Source: Armatimonadota bacterium
GTDB lineage: Bacteria; Bacteroidota; Ignavibacteria; OLB7
DNA: 51,398 bases
Reading direction: 5' to 3'
Assembly (NCBI GenBank): GCA_020850315.1
Contig: JADZEY010000128.1
Span: 1-51,398, forward strand
This document shows positions 25,712-34,980 of this stretch, in pieces; within the stretch, counting starts at the first letter, position 1; every line of letters starts with the position of its first letter. The notes beneath the pieces are model-generated. The model did no database searches. It was not told where the DNA came from and saw nothing but the letters and a program-made list of their open reading frames with translations. The position numbers were made by a program, and so were the translations under genes.

Positions 25712-26608
25712 ATGTGCCGTTTCGTGGCCTATATCGGCAAGCCAGTCCTTGCATACGACCTGCTGTACAAACCTCAGCACTCGCTGATTGAACGCCAGTC
25801 AATCGGTGCACAGGAGATGTCCATCCCGATCAACGGCGATGGCGTTGGGATCAGTTGGTATGATTTCAATCTTGACGACGACCCATGCCAGTTCCGTTCG
25901 GTACGCCCCGCTTGGAGCGATATCAACTTGCGGTATCTGGCCAAAAAAGTGAAGACCACCATGCTGTTTGCTCACGTCCGCGCTGCAACACCGGGGTCGC
26001 TGGTGGAAGAAGTGAACTGCCACCCGTTTGTTCACGGCAAGCTGACGTGGATGCACAACGGGATGGTGCAAGGCTTCGGCAAAATTCGCCGCGCATTGCT
26101 TCGCGAACTGAACACCGAGGCCTACGATGCTGTCCATGGCTCCACCGATTCCGAGCACCTGTTCGGAATGTTCCTGAACAAGTTAGACAACCCGTTGGGC
26201 GATGTCACAACCCAGCAGATGGTGGATGCAATGTTCGGGATGTTCGATGACCTGAATGCACTGCTGTACGAACACGACATCCGTGAGCATTCCTACTTGA
26301 ACCTTTGCGTCTCCAACGGCAAAGCAATCGTTGCCACCCGCTACACCACCAACCCACGGGTGCAGCCGGCATCGCTCTACTACATGTTCGGCAGGGAATA
26401 CGTGGCAACCAACGACCGCTGCTACATGATCCCCGACGACGGACAGAGCGAGACGATTATCCTTGCCAGCGAGCCGTTCACAACCCATAAATCTGACTTC
26501 GTGAAGGTTGGCCGCAACAGCATGATTATCGTGGATGAAGACCTCTCCATCCGCTTCGAAGACATCGAGCTTCCGTTCGAGAAAGCTGCGTTCGTGTATA
26601 ACGAGTAG
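25712..26608 (+). CDS. Class II glutamine amidotransferase (YafJ/EgtC-like)
   Basis: This is a 298-residue Ntn-type amidohydrolase. The start was placed at ATG 25712 because it puts the catalytic cysteine at position 2 (MCRFVAYIGKP), which this fold requires after Met removal. The in-frame ATG at 25706 would bury it. Core motifs: LFAHVRAATPGS, NCHPFVHGKLTWMHNGMVQG and STDSEHLFG. EgtC removes glutamate from a gamma-glutamyl ergothioneine precursor, whereas YafJ relatives are uncharacterised. No egtB/egtD genes are visible here, so the substrate is open. The gap upstream (122 bases) shows nothing distinctive. Confidence 0.88.
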   Translation: MCRFVAYIGKPVLAYDLLYKPQHSLIERQSIGAQEMSIPINGDGVGISWYDFNLDDDPCQFRSVRPAWSDINLRYLAKKVKTTMLFAHVRAATPGSLVEEVNCHPFVHGKLTWMHNGMVQGFGKIRRALLRELNTEAYDAVHGSTDSEHLFGMFLNKLDNPLGDVTTQQMVDAMFGMFDDLNALLYEHDIREHSYLNLCVSNGKAIVATRYTTNPRVQPASLYYMFGREYVATNDRCYMIPDDGQSETIILASEPFTTHKSDFVKVGRNSMIIVDEDLSIRFEDIELPFEKAAFVYNE

Positions 26609-26639
26609 CCTTCGCCGAAGCTGCAATCAAGTCTGAACA

Positions 26640-27245
26640 ATGGACGCACTCCCGCGCAAACATCTAACCCAAGAAGAATACTTAGCCATTGAGCGCGCAG
26701 CCCAGTGGAAGAGTGAGTATTACCAGGGTGAGATGTTCGCCATGGCCGGGACAAGCCGCAACCATGCCAGAATCTCCTTCAACATGGTGGCCAGCGCAGG
26801 GGGACAGCTGCTTGCCAAAGGGTGCGAAGGATACGTCAGCGATATGCGGGTGCTGGTTCAGCAATCGGGATTGTACACCTACCCAGACATCGCGATTGTG
26901 TGCGGGAAACCGGAGTTTCAGGACGCGCAGTTGGATACGCTACTGAACCCTGTGGCCATCATTGAAATTTTATCTCCATCCACCGAGGCGTATGATCGTG
27001 GGGAGAAGTTCCGGCTGTATCGGCAGTTGGCAAGCCTGAAAGAGTACGTGTTGGTCTCGCAGGAGAAGGCGTTTGTGGATCAGTACATCCGCGACGAGGA
27101 AGGGCGTTGGTTTGTGCTGATGACGCAAGGAATAGAGTCGGTGCTGACGTTGCAGAGTTGTGGGGTGAGTATTCCGATGCGGGCGTTGTACGATCGTGTG
27201 GAGTTTAGCGAAGGGATGGGCAAAACACTGCAAGCGGAGGGATAG
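26640..27245 (+). CDS. Uma2 family protein (PD-(D/E)XK fold), tandem copy 1
   Basis: This is a 201-residue Uma2/DUF820 protein with a restriction-endonuclease-like fold. N-terminal LTQEEYLAIERAAQWKSEYY is followed by GEMFAMAG, the active-site strand YTYPDIAIVCGK (PD element) and VAIIEILSPSTEAYDRGEKF (the E-x-L element with a downstream Lys). The cellular function of these proteins is unproven; many occur in multicopy families in cyanobacteria and related genomes and are annotated as putative nucleases. It is the first of three head-to-tail paralogues. A stretch of over 30 bases encoding SEYYQGEMFAMAG is nearly identical in all three, pointing to recent duplication or gene conversion. Confidence 0.88.
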   Translation: MDALPRKHLTQEEYLAIERAAQWKSEYYQGEMFAMAGTSRNHARISFNMVASAGGQLLAKGCEGYVSDMRVLVQQSGLYTYPDIAIVCGKPEFQDAQLDTLLNPVAIIEILSPSTEAYDRGEKFRLYRQLASLKEYVLVSQEKAFVDQYIRDEEGRWFVLMTQGIESVLTLQSCGVSIPMRALYDRVEFSEGMGKTLQAEG

Positions 27246-27247
27246 CA

Positions 27248-27886
27248 ATGGAAGCCGCACAACAACGCCGTCGGGGGCTAACGGCGGAAGAGTATTTGGC
27301 AATCGAGCGCGGGGCTCAGTGGAAGAGTGAGTATTACCAGGGGGAGATGTTCGCCATGGCCGGTGGGTCCGAAGCGCATAATCGGTTGATAGTAAATTTC
27401 ACTGGGGAGTTGTTCGGTCGCCTGAAAGGAAGCAGCTGTTTCGTGAACTCCAGCGACTTGCGTGTGCAGGTGAGCAAGTCGGGGCTTTATACCTACCCCG
27501 ATCTCACGATTGTGTGTGGTGAGTCGCAATTTGCTGACAGCTTCAAGGATACTTTGACCAATCCTGTTGTGATTATCGAGGTGTTGTCTCCATCCACCGA
27601 GGCGTACGACCGAGGGGAGAAGTTCCGGCTGTACCGTGAGTTGCCAAGTCTGCGGGAGTACGTGTTGGTCTCGCAGGATAGGCCGGTTGTGGATCAGTTC
27701 ATTCGTGATGAAACGGGAGGGTGGTTTGTGCTGCTGACGCAGGGATTGGAATCGGTGCTGACGTTGCAGAATTGCGGGGTGAGTATTCCGATGCAGGCGT
27801 TGTACGAGAATGTGGAGTTTCCGTCGGAATCAATTCAGAACACAGAAGGAGGAGGGATAGATGGAAGCAGCAGCCGAACAACGTAA
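27248..27886 (+). CDS. Uma2 family protein, tandem copy 2
   Basis: This is a 212-residue second paralogue. It starts two bases after the previous stop. It has the same layout: LTAEEYLAIERGAQWKSEYY, GEMFAMAGGSEAHN, LYTYPDLTIVCGE, NPVVIIEVLSPSTEAYDRGE. Its C-terminus is longer than copy 1 and runs 26 bases into the start of copy 3, in a different frame, so the tail (about SIQNTEGGGIDGSSSRTT) appears to be read through the copy 3 leader and probably arose when the duplication junction formed. The catalytic residues are preserved. Confidence 0.88.
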   Translation: MEAAQQRRRGLTAEEYLAIERGAQWKSEYYQGEMFAMAGGSEAHNRLIVNFTGELFGRLKGSSCFVNSSDLRVQVSKSGLYTYPDLTIVCGESQFADSFKDTLTNPVVIIEVLSPSTEAYDRGEKFRLYRELPSLREYVLVSQDRPVVDQFIRDETGGWFVLLTQGLESVLTLQNCGVSIPMQALYENVEFPSESIQNTEGGGIDGSSSRTT

Positions 27887-28460
27887 GCGATTAACACCGG
27901 AAGAATACTTAGCGATAGAGCGGGAGGCCGAGTGGAAGAGTGAGTATTACCAGGGTGAGATGTTCGCCATGGCCGGTGGGTCCGAAGCGCACTCTTTAAT
28001 TGCCGTGAATTTTGGGGGCGAGCTACGAGGGGCACTCCGATCGAAGCCTTGCCGGGTTTATAACAGTGACTTGCGGGTTCAAGTGAACGAGGCAGGTCTT
28101 TATACCTACCCCGATCTCTCCATTGTCTGTGGTGAGTCGGTATTTGCCGAGGAATCCAAGGACAACCTGCTGAATCCGGTGGTGATTATCGAGATTCTTT
28201 CCCCTTCAACCGAGGCGTATGATCGGGGGAAAAAATTCGATCTCTACCAGCAGCTTGCTTCGCTGAAGCAGTACATCGTGGTTGCCCAAGAGCGTGTGTC
28301 GGTGGCAAGCTACCTGCGCAACGGCGACGACGAAACATGGACGATGCGCTCCTACTGGCAACTACAGGACGCGGTAACGATAGCTTCCTGCAACGTTGCT
28401 ATTCCGCTTGAAGAAATCTACAGGGATGTTCCCAATTTGGAGTTCCTACCGCTTCACTAA
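27861..28460 (+). CDS. Uma2 family protein, tandem copy 3
   Basis: This is a 199-residue third paralogue: LTPEEYLAIEREAEWKSEYY, GEMFAMAGGSEAHS, LYTYPDLSIVCGES, NPVVIIEILSPSTEAYDRGK. It overlaps copy 2 by 26 bases. Its C-terminal third (from about QYIVVAQERVSVASYLRNG) differs more from copies 1 and 2 than they do from each other, so the order of duplication is probably copy 3 versus (1+2). All three keep the PD and ExL elements, which argues against decay. nuoL starts 80 bases downstream. Confidence 0.88.
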   Translation: MEAAAEQRKRLTPEEYLAIEREAEWKSEYYQGEMFAMAGGSEAHSLIAVNFGGELRGALRSKPCRVYNSDLRVQVNEAGLYTYPDLSIVCGESVFAEESKDNLLNPVVIIEILSPSTEAYDRGKKFDLYQQLASLKQYIVVAQERVSVASYLRNGDDETWTMRSYWQLQDAVTIASCNVAIPLEEIYRDVPNLEFLPLH

Positions 28461-28539
28461 CCCGTGAGGCACGGAAATTATTCTTTCAGAGGGTAGGTCT
28501 TTGGGGCCGCCTTCCATCAAACGGCCGTTCTCAATCAGC

Positions 28540-30492
28540 ATGGTTTCAACATTTCTACCGTTCATCTTGCTGCTTCCGCTTGCGGGGTTTGTCATCAATG
28601 GCATCTTCGGCAAGAAACTCAACTCCGAACGCCTTAGCGGGTTGATAGGGGCCAGTGCCGTTGGCATCGGCTTCATCCTTTCGGTGGCCATTTTCATTGA
28701 ACTTCTGGGGCTTTCCCCCGATGCTCGCAGCGTGGGGGTGAACCTTGCCGATTGGATCACCGCAGGGCAATTCTCGGTGGGCTTCAGCTATCTGGTGGAT
28801 CCACTTTCGGTGGTCTTCCTCCTGGTTATCACAGGGGTCGGGACACTGATCCACATCTACTCGATGGGGTACATGCACGGCGACCCTGGCTTCAGCCGGT
28901 TCTTCGCCTACCTGAACCTCTTCATCTTTATGATGCTGAATCTGGTGCTTGCCGATAACCTTCTTTTGACCTTCCTCGGCTGGGAAGGGGTGGGGCTTTG
29001 CTCCTTCTTGCTGATCGGCTTTTGGTACGATCGCAAGTTCGCAGGGGTGGGGATTCTCTGGACTGGGGATGCCGCCAAAAAAGCCTTTGTGGTGAACCGA
29101 ATTGGCGACTTGGGGATGCTGATTGGGATGTTCATCCTCTTCAGCCAGTTCGGCACGCTGAACTACGGCCAGCTTACGCAGGTGCTCTCTTCCGGGGCGT
29201 TCTTTCCGGGGGGAAGCGATCTTCTGACCGCTGCGGCACTCTGCTTGTTTGTTGGGGCGTGCGGTAAGTCAGCCCAGATTCCGTTGGGGGTGTGGTTGCC
29301 CGATGCAATGGCCGGCCCAACGCCAGTTTCGGCACTGATCCACGCCGCAACAATGGTCACTGCTGGCATTTTCTTGGTGAGCCGGAACGCCACGCTGTTC
29401 ACCCTTTCGCCAACGGCGATGACGGTTGTCACTTGCGTTGCCGCCACCACTGCGCTGGTTGCTGCCACGGTCGGCATTGTCCAGAATGACATCAAAAAAG
29501 TGCTGGCCTACTCCACCGTCAGCCAGCTTGGGTTCATGTTCGTGGCGTTGGGTGTTGGTGCGTTCACCGCTGCGGTGTTCCACGTTGTCACCCACGCGTT
29601 CTTCAAAGCCTTGCTCTTCCTTGGCTCCGGTTCGGTGATTCACGGAATGCACGAGGAGCAGGATATGCAGAAGATGGGGGGGCTGAAGAAGTACATGCCG
29701 CAGACCTACAAGACGTATCTGATCGGTGCGATTGCCATTGCCGGCATCTTCCCACTAAGCGGTTTCTTCTCTAAGGATGAAATTTTGTACCACGCCTTCA
29801 ACGACAGCGGCCCTGTGCTGTGGGTTGTTGGTGCGCTGGCCGCGTTCTGCACTGCGTTCTACATGTTCCGCTCGGTCTATCTCACGTTTGATGGGAAGGA
29901 GCGGTTCGATCATCACCACGTTCACCCGCACGAGTCGCCAGCCAGCATGACTATCCCGCTGTGGATTTTGGCTGTGCTCTCCGTTGTTGGTGGGTTCCTT
30001 GGGCTTCCGGCAATTTTTGGGGAACACGTCCATTTGCTGCATAGCTGGTTGGAGCCGGTGTTTGCCCCTGCCTACAAGTTCTACTCGCAACATCACGCAT
30101 CGCACACCACCGAGCTTGTTCTGATGGTGGTTTCGCTCTGCATCGGCATTGCCGGAATCTTGACAGCGCGCCGGGTGTATATCCAGAAGCCTGGGACTGC
30201 CGACAAGGTGGCCGCACGATTCCCCGCGATTCATAAACTACTGTGGCATAAATGGTACATGGATGAGGTGTACGAAGTTGGTGTGGTGAAATTTATCTGG
30301 ATGACAAGCCAGTCGTTCCTGTATCGCATCTTCGATAAAAAAATTATTGATGGAATGTTGCATGGGATTGCCAACGCAACTGGGGCCGCAGGACGCGGAC
30401 TTCGCCAGCTTCAGACCGGGGTTGTCACCAACTACGTGACGCTGTTTGTGCTTGGCATCCTTCTCATCGTTGGCTATCTGATACTGGGTTAA
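28540..30492 (+). CDS. nuoL: NADH-quinone oxidoreductase subunit L
   Basis: This is a 650-residue polytopic subunit, one of the three antiporter-like proton pumps of respiratory complex I. Family motifs: WEGVGLCSFLLIGFWY, PTPVSALIHAATMVTAGIFL, KKVLAYSTVSQLGFMFVALG, HVVTHAFFKALLFLGSGSVI. A His-rich loop (DHHHVHPHES) follows the central domain, and the long C-terminal region fits the lateral helix of NuoL. The start was taken at ATG 28540 (MVSTFLPFILLLPLAG); an upstream ATG-like codon at 28501 adds non-membrane sequence. nuoA-K are not upstream: Uma2 genes are. The L-M-N part of the complex is therefore detached from the rest. Confidence 0.95.
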   Translation: MVSTFLPFILLLPLAGFVINGIFGKKLNSERLSGLIGASAVGIGFILSVAIFIELLGLSPDARSVGVNLADWITAGQFSVGFSYLVDPLSVVFLLVITGVGTLIHIYSMGYMHGDPGFSRFFAYLNLFIFMMLNLVLADNLLLTFLGWEGVGLCSFLLIGFWYDRKFAGVGILWTGDAAKKAFVVNRIGDLGMLIGMFILFSQFGTLNYGQLTQVLSSGAFFPGGSDLLTAAALCLFVGACGKSAQIPLGVWLPDAMAGPTPVSALIHAATMVTAGIFLVSRNATLFTLSPTAMTVVTCVAATTALVAATVGIVQNDIKKVLAYSTVSQLGFMFVALGVGAFTAAVFHVVTHAFFKALLFLGSGSVIHGMHEEQDMQKMGGLKKYMPQTYKTYLIGAIAIAGIFPLSGFFSKDEILYHAFNDSGPVLWVVGALAAFCTAFYMFRSVYLTFDGKERFDHHHVHPHESPASMTIPLWILAVLSVVGGFLGLPAIFGEHVHLLHSWLEPVFAPAYKFYSQHHASHTTELVLMVVSLCIGIAGILTARRVYIQKPGTADKVAARFPAIHKLLWHKWYMDEVYEVGVVKFIWMTSQSFLYRIFDKKIIDGMLHGIANATGAAGRGLRQLQTGVVTNYVTLFVLGILLIVGYLILG

Positions 30493-30534
30493 ATCAACCG
30501 CACACACACACACTGAACAGACGTTTTTCACACC

Positions 30535-32259
30535 ATGCTTCTTCTTCTGACGCTTCTGGTTCCGCTGGTTTTTGCGCTGCTGCTGTGCGCGGTTCCTTCC
30601 GGCAATAAGTCGCTGCACAAAACGATTGCAACCGCCGGTTCGGTGGTTGCTTTTGCGGTGTCGCTGGCGCTGTGGTTCAGCTTCGATAAAACCAACCCCG
30701 GCTTCCAGTTCACCACCAACTGGATGTGGATCCCATCGCTTGACATCGGCTTCCGGCTTGGTGTTGATGGAATGTCGCTGCTGATGGTGGTGCTTACCAC
30801 CTTCATCTTCCCAATCTCCATCATCGCCAGCTACGACAGCATCCACGACCGCCAGAAGATGTACTACATCATGCTGCTGCTGCTCCAGTTCGGGTTGCTT
30901 GGCGTGTTCGTCTCGTTGGATACGTTCCTCTTCTACATTTTCTGGGAGGTGGTGCTGATCCCGATGTACTTCCTGATCGGTATCTGGGGGGGGAAGGATC
31001 GGATTTATGCAGCCATGAAGTTCTTCATCTACACGATGGCTGGCTCGCTGCTGATGTTGGTGGCAATCATCTACTTGGGGCAGTATGGCCAGAACGGTGG
31101 TTTCACCGGCGATATGCAGAAACTGATGACCATTGCCCCAACAATCCCGTTGGATGCGCAACAGTGGTTGTTCCTAGCGTTCGCGCTTAGTTTCTGCATC
31201 AAAGTCCCCCTGTTCCCGCTCCATACGTGGCTTCCGGATGCTCATACGCAAGCCCCCACCGCAGGCTCGGTAATCCTTGCCGGGGTGATGCTGAAAATGG
31301 GAACCTACGGGCTGATTCGCTTCAACCTCCAACTCTTCCCGCAAGCCTCGCTCCACTATGCCGATCTGATCGCCATCCTGTCGGTGGTCGGCATTATCTA
31401 CGGCGCGCTGGTGGCAATGGTCCAGACCGACATCAAGAAATTGGTGGCCTACTCATCGGTGGCCCACATGGGCTTCGTGACGCTTGGCATCTTCTCGATG
31501 ACCGCCGAAGGGGTCCAGGGCGCGGTGCTGCAGATGGTCAACCACGGCCTTTCCACCGGGATGCTCTTCCTTCTGATCGGCGTGATCTACGAACGCCGCC
31601 ACACCCGCGAAATGTCGGAGTTCGGCGGGCTGGCAAAGTCTATGCCGGTCTATGCCACGTTCTTCTTTATCGCCGTGCTGGCCTCGGTCGGTTTGCCCGG
31701 ATTGAACGGCTTCGTGGGTGAGTATCTGACGCTGATCGGCGCGTATCTCTCGGATCATCTTGGCTCCAAACTCTACGCGGTTGTCGCCAGCTCGGGGGTG
31801 ATCCTTGCAGCGGTCTATCTGCTGATCCTGTTCCAAAAAATGTTCTTCGGTCCGCTCACAAAATCGGAGAACGCATCACTGAAAGATTTAAGCGGGCGCG
31901 AGATTGGAATGTTCGTTCCCATCGTGATCCTCTGCATCTGGATCGGGTTCCAGCCCAACACATTCCTGAGCGTTACCGAAACCAGCAGCCGCGCAGTGGT
32001 TGGGGTGATTGAAGGATTGAAAGGGGAAAGCCGCTACGCCGACGTTGCCGCAGCACGGCTGAACCCCAACGCCCCCCCAGCACTGGTTCCAGTGAAGGGA
32101 ATGGAGAATGTGAAAATTGCTCCGCCGGGAACTCCCCCGGGAACTCCATCATCGGTCTCCCCAGTGCCCATGCCAATGCCGAATTCAAAGAAGGAGCCGA
32201 TTCGGGTGAAAGTTCCGGCAGATGGTGGGCCGGTGCAACTTCCACCGCCAAAGCGATAA
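30535..32259 (+). CDS. nuoM: NADH-quinone oxidoreductase subunit M with proline-rich C-terminal extension
   Basis: This is a 574-residue antiporter-like membrane subunit of complex I. Motifs: FRLGVDGMSLLMVVLTTF, FYIFWEVVLIPMYFLIG, KVPLFPLHTWLPDAHTQAPT, DIKKLVAYSSVAHMGFV and NHGLSTGMLFLLIGV. Bacterial NuoM is usually near 500 residues. The extra here is a tail of about 60 residues after the last helix, rich in proline and lysine (PPGTPPGTPSSVSPVPMPMP), probably unstructured and outside the membrane. It starts 42 bases after nuoL; the ion-transporter gene follows after 16 bases. Confidence 0.94.
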   Translation: MLLLLTLLVPLVFALLLCAVPSGNKSLHKTIATAGSVVAFAVSLALWFSFDKTNPGFQFTTNWMWIPSLDIGFRLGVDGMSLLMVVLTTFIFPISIIASYDSIHDRQKMYYIMLLLLQFGLLGVFVSLDTFLFYIFWEVVLIPMYFLIGIWGGKDRIYAAMKFFIYTMAGSLLMLVAIIYLGQYGQNGGFTGDMQKLMTIAPTIPLDAQQWLFLAFALSFCIKVPLFPLHTWLPDAHTQAPTAGSVILAGVMLKMGTYGLIRFNLQLFPQASLHYADLIAILSVVGIIYGALVAMVQTDIKKLVAYSSVAHMGFVTLGIFSMTAEGVQGAVLQMVNHGLSTGMLFLLIGVIYERRHTREMSEFGGLAKSMPVYATFFFIAVLASVGLPGLNGFVGEYLTLIGAYLSDHLGSKLYAVVASSGVILAAVYLLILFQKMFFGPLTKSENASLKDLSGREIGMFVPIVILCIWIGFQPNTFLSVTETSSRAVVGVIEGLKGESRYADVAAARLNPNAPPALVPVKGMENVKIAPPGTPPGTPSSVSPVPMPMPNSKKEPIRVKVPADGGPVQLPPPKR

Positions 32260-32275
32260 AGGCCGAAGGTAGCTG

Positions 32276-33553
32276 ATGGATCATCCCATACTTTCCGTTA
32301 GTCCGTGGCTGCTGCTGCCGTTTGTGCTGCTGCTGGCCGCCATTGCAACCATGCCGTTTATCGCCGGCGACTGGTGGCACAAACACTACAAATGGGTGGC
32401 GATTGGGCTGGGATCAGGGGTTGCGGGGTGGTATTTGGTTGGGTTGCAAGCGCCGCACCGGGTGTGGGAAACCGTGCATGAGTATATCGGCTTCTTTGCA
32501 ATTATGGCGGCGCTGTACACGGTTGCGGGGGGGATTCATATCACGATTAAGGGGCGTTCCACCCCGAACGAAAATCTGGCGTTCCTTGCCGCCGGCGCGG
32601 TGATTGCCAATCTGGTGGGGACCACCGGAGCCTCAATGCTTCTGATCCGCCCGTACTTGCGGAACAACCGATACCGCGTTTCGGCCTATCACGTGGTGTT
32701 CTTTATCCTGATCGTCTCGAACGTTGGTGGCGCGCTAACCCCGATTGGCGACCCTCCGCTGTTTTTGGGCTACTTGCGTGGCATCCCGTTTTTCTGGATT
32801 ACCGAGCATTCGGTGCTGCCGTGGCTGGTAGCGGTCACGCTTCTTCTGGGAATTTTTTACTGGATTGACCGCCGCAATTTCCACCGGATGCCGGAGCGAT
32901 TGCAGCACCAGGTGATTGCCGAAGGGGAGAAGACGATCATCACGGGCGGGCATAATGTGGTGTGGCTTGCGGTGGTGATTGGCGCGGTGTTTATCCAGAA
33001 CCCGCCGTTCCTTCGCGAAGGGGTGATGCTGGGGGCCGCTGCGGCTTGCTACTTCACAACCAAGCGTGAGATTTACGCCAGCAACAAGTTTACCTTCGAG
33101 CCGGTTCAGGAAGTTGGGTATCTGTTTATCGGCATTTTTTTAACGATGATGCCGGCCTTGGATTGGCTTGCGGCCAACGCCCGAAGCATCGGCGCAGATT
33201 CCCCCAGCACTTTGTACTGGGCAACGGGGACACTGAGCGCGGTGCTGGATAACGCGCCAACCTACTTGACATTTTTAGCTGCTTCCATGGGGTCGGCAGG
33301 AATGGGAATCGGCAACCGCGCCGATGTACTCACTTTCCTGGGGACCCATGAAGCGCAAGTCGTGGCGATTTCCGTCGCGGCGGTGTTCTTTGGGGCAATG
33401 ACCTACATCGGCAACGGGCCGAACTTCATGGTGAAATCCATTGCCCAACACTCTGGCGTTCATATGCCAGGGTTTTTTGGATACGTCGGCAAATTCACGT
33501 TGCCGATACTGGTTCCGATACTTCTCATCGTCTGGATACTCTTTTTCCTATGA
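32276..33553 (+). CDS. Sodium/proton antiporter or CitMHS-like ion transporter
   Basis: This is a 425-residue membrane protein with about 11 hydrophobic segments. It has ion-transporter superfamily signatures: LAAGAVIANLVGTTGASMLL (the N/T/S-rich helix break), VSNVGGALTPIGDPPLFLGY, and the pseudo-repeat SAVLDNAPTYLTFLAAS, then MTYIGNGPNFMVKSIA. These are shared by NhaD-type Na+/H+ antiporters, ArsB and citrate-type transporters; I favour an NhaD/CitMHS_2-like assignment but cannot fix the substrate. It sits between nuoM and nuoN and overlaps nuoN by four bases (ATGA), so it is translated with complex I subunits. A coupling of sodium transport to respiration is a hypothesis. Confidence 0.83.
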   Translation: MDHPILSVSPWLLLPFVLLLAAIATMPFIAGDWWHKHYKWVAIGLGSGVAGWYLVGLQAPHRVWETVHEYIGFFAIMAALYTVAGGIHITIKGRSTPNENLAFLAAGAVIANLVGTTGASMLLIRPYLRNNRYRVSAYHVVFFILIVSNVGGALTPIGDPPLFLGYLRGIPFFWITEHSVLPWLVAVTLLLGIFYWIDRRNFHRMPERLQHQVIAEGEKTIITGGHNVVWLAVVIGAVFIQNPPFLREGVMLGAAAACYFTTKREIYASNKFTFEPVQEVGYLFIGIFLTMMPALDWLAANARSIGADSPSTLYWATGTLSAVLDNAPTYLTFLAASMGSAGMGIGNRADVLTFLGTHEAQVVAISVAAVFFGAMTYIGNGPNFMVKSIAQHSGVHMPGFFGYVGKFTLPILVPILLIVWILFFL

Positions 33554-34980
33554 CGCAAACAGACCTTCTTGCAGGATTGGCGATTGAGATCGTCAGCATC
33601 TTCGCGCTGATTATCATGCTGACCGATGCCCTTGTGGAACGGAGCACGCGGCTGTGCGAAACACTCTCCATTGTGGGATTGCTTGGCGGCTTGGCTGCCA
33701 GTGCCTACGCCCACCTTACCATGCCGGGCCAAACGGCATTTAACGGGATGATCGTTGTTGGTGGGATGTCCACCCTGTACGATGCCATTTTCTGCGGCGC
33801 GGGGATTATGACCGTGCTGCTTGCGCGGGAATATCTGACGCGGGTCGGCGGGATGTTCGATGAGTTCTACACCCTGCTGATGATGTCCATTGCCGGGATG
33901 ATGCTGATGGGCCACTCCGCCGACTCCATGCCGATGTTCGTTGGCCTTGAGGTGATGTCCATCTGCTTCTACGTGATGGCCGGGCTGATGCGGAACAAAC
34001 TATCAAGCAACGAAGCCGCACTGAAGTACTTCCTGCTTGGCGCGTTTGCCAGCGGGTTCCTGCTGTACGGCATCGCCCTGGTCTATGGCTCGGTTGGCAG
34101 CACCGCTTACTCTGCCATTGCCGCAAAAGCTCTCTCCACCCAATTCCCAACGCTCTTCTGGGTTGGGATCGGGATGATGATTATCGGGCTTGGGTTCAAG
34201 GTTGCTGCCTTCCCGTTCCACCAGTGGGCTCCGGATGTCTATCACGGTGCGCCAACGGTGGTTACTGGGTTTATGAGCACCGCCGGAAAAGCCGCCGCCT
34301 TCAGCGGGTTTGTTGGCTTTATTGCCCCAACCATGGCAAGCGGGGTGCCGGGGCTGGAAAAAGCAAAAGTGATACTGGCATTGCTGGCCGTTGGCTCCAT
34401 GCTGGTTGGGAACATCACCGCGCTGGCGCAAACCAATGTGAAACGGATGCTTGCCTACTCCTCGGTTGCCCATGCCGGCTACCTGATGATTGGCCTTGCC
34501 GCCGGAAACGCCGCCGGATGGACCGGCATCACCTACTACCTTGTGGCCTATCTGTTCATGCAGATTGGCGCGTTTGCGGTGGTGGGAATTCTGGAACGCG
34601 AAAACGGCGGCAACCTTACCGTGGACGATTACCGTGGCCTTGCACGCCGCCGCCCGGGGCTGGCGTTGGTAATGTCGCTGTTCATGTTCTCGCTGACCGG
34701 AATCCCTCCATTTGCTGGGTTCTTCGGCAAGTACTATCTGTTCAATGCAGCAATCCAAGCGGACCTGACGTGGCTTGCGATTGTTGGCGTGGTCTCCTCG
34801 GTGATCTCCGTCTGGTTCTACTTGGGGCTTGTTGTCATCATGTACTTCCGCGAACCGTTGGGTGAGATGGAAGGGGGGGAAGCCAGCATCTCATCACGCA
34901 CTGCGCTTGCGCTCTCCATCATTGGAACGTTGCTGATTGGATTGATTCCCCAAGCAATCATCAACATCGCCGCACGCTGA
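33550..34980 (+). CDS. nuoN: NADH-quinone oxidoreductase subunit N
   Basis: This is the 476-residue third antiporter-like subunit of complex I. Motifs: GLEVMSICFYVMAGLMR, LKYFLLGAFASGFLLYGIAL, KVAAFPFHQWAPDVYHGAPT (the canonical NuoN motif), NVKRMLAYSSVAHAGYLMIG and LTGIPPFAGFFGKYYLF. Full length with about 13-14 helices. The start ATG overlaps the upstream transporter stop (ATGA), implying coupled translation. The 189 bases to hrcA contain an AGCAC/GTGCT inverted pair but no gene. Confidence 0.95.
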   Translation: MTQTDLLAGLAIEIVSIFALIIMLTDALVERSTRLCETLSIVGLLGGLAASAYAHLTMPGQTAFNGMIVVGGMSTLYDAIFCGAGIMTVLLAREYLTRVGGMFDEFYTLLMMSIAGMMLMGHSADSMPMFVGLEVMSICFYVMAGLMRNKLSSNEAALKYFLLGAFASGFLLYGIALVYGSVGSTAYSAIAAKALSTQFPTLFWVGIGMMIIGLGFKVAAFPFHQWAPDVYHGAPTVVTGFMSTAGKAAAFSGFVGFIAPTMASGVPGLEKAKVILALLAVGSMLVGNITALAQTNVKRMLAYSSVAHAGYLMIGLAAGNAAGWTGITYYLVAYLFMQIGAFAVVGILERENGGNLTVDDYRGLARRRPGLALVMSLFMFSLTGIPPFAGFFGKYYLFNAAIQADLTWLAIVGVVSSVISVWFYLGLVVIMYFREPLGEMEGGEASISSRTALALSIIGTLLIGLIPQAIINIAAR

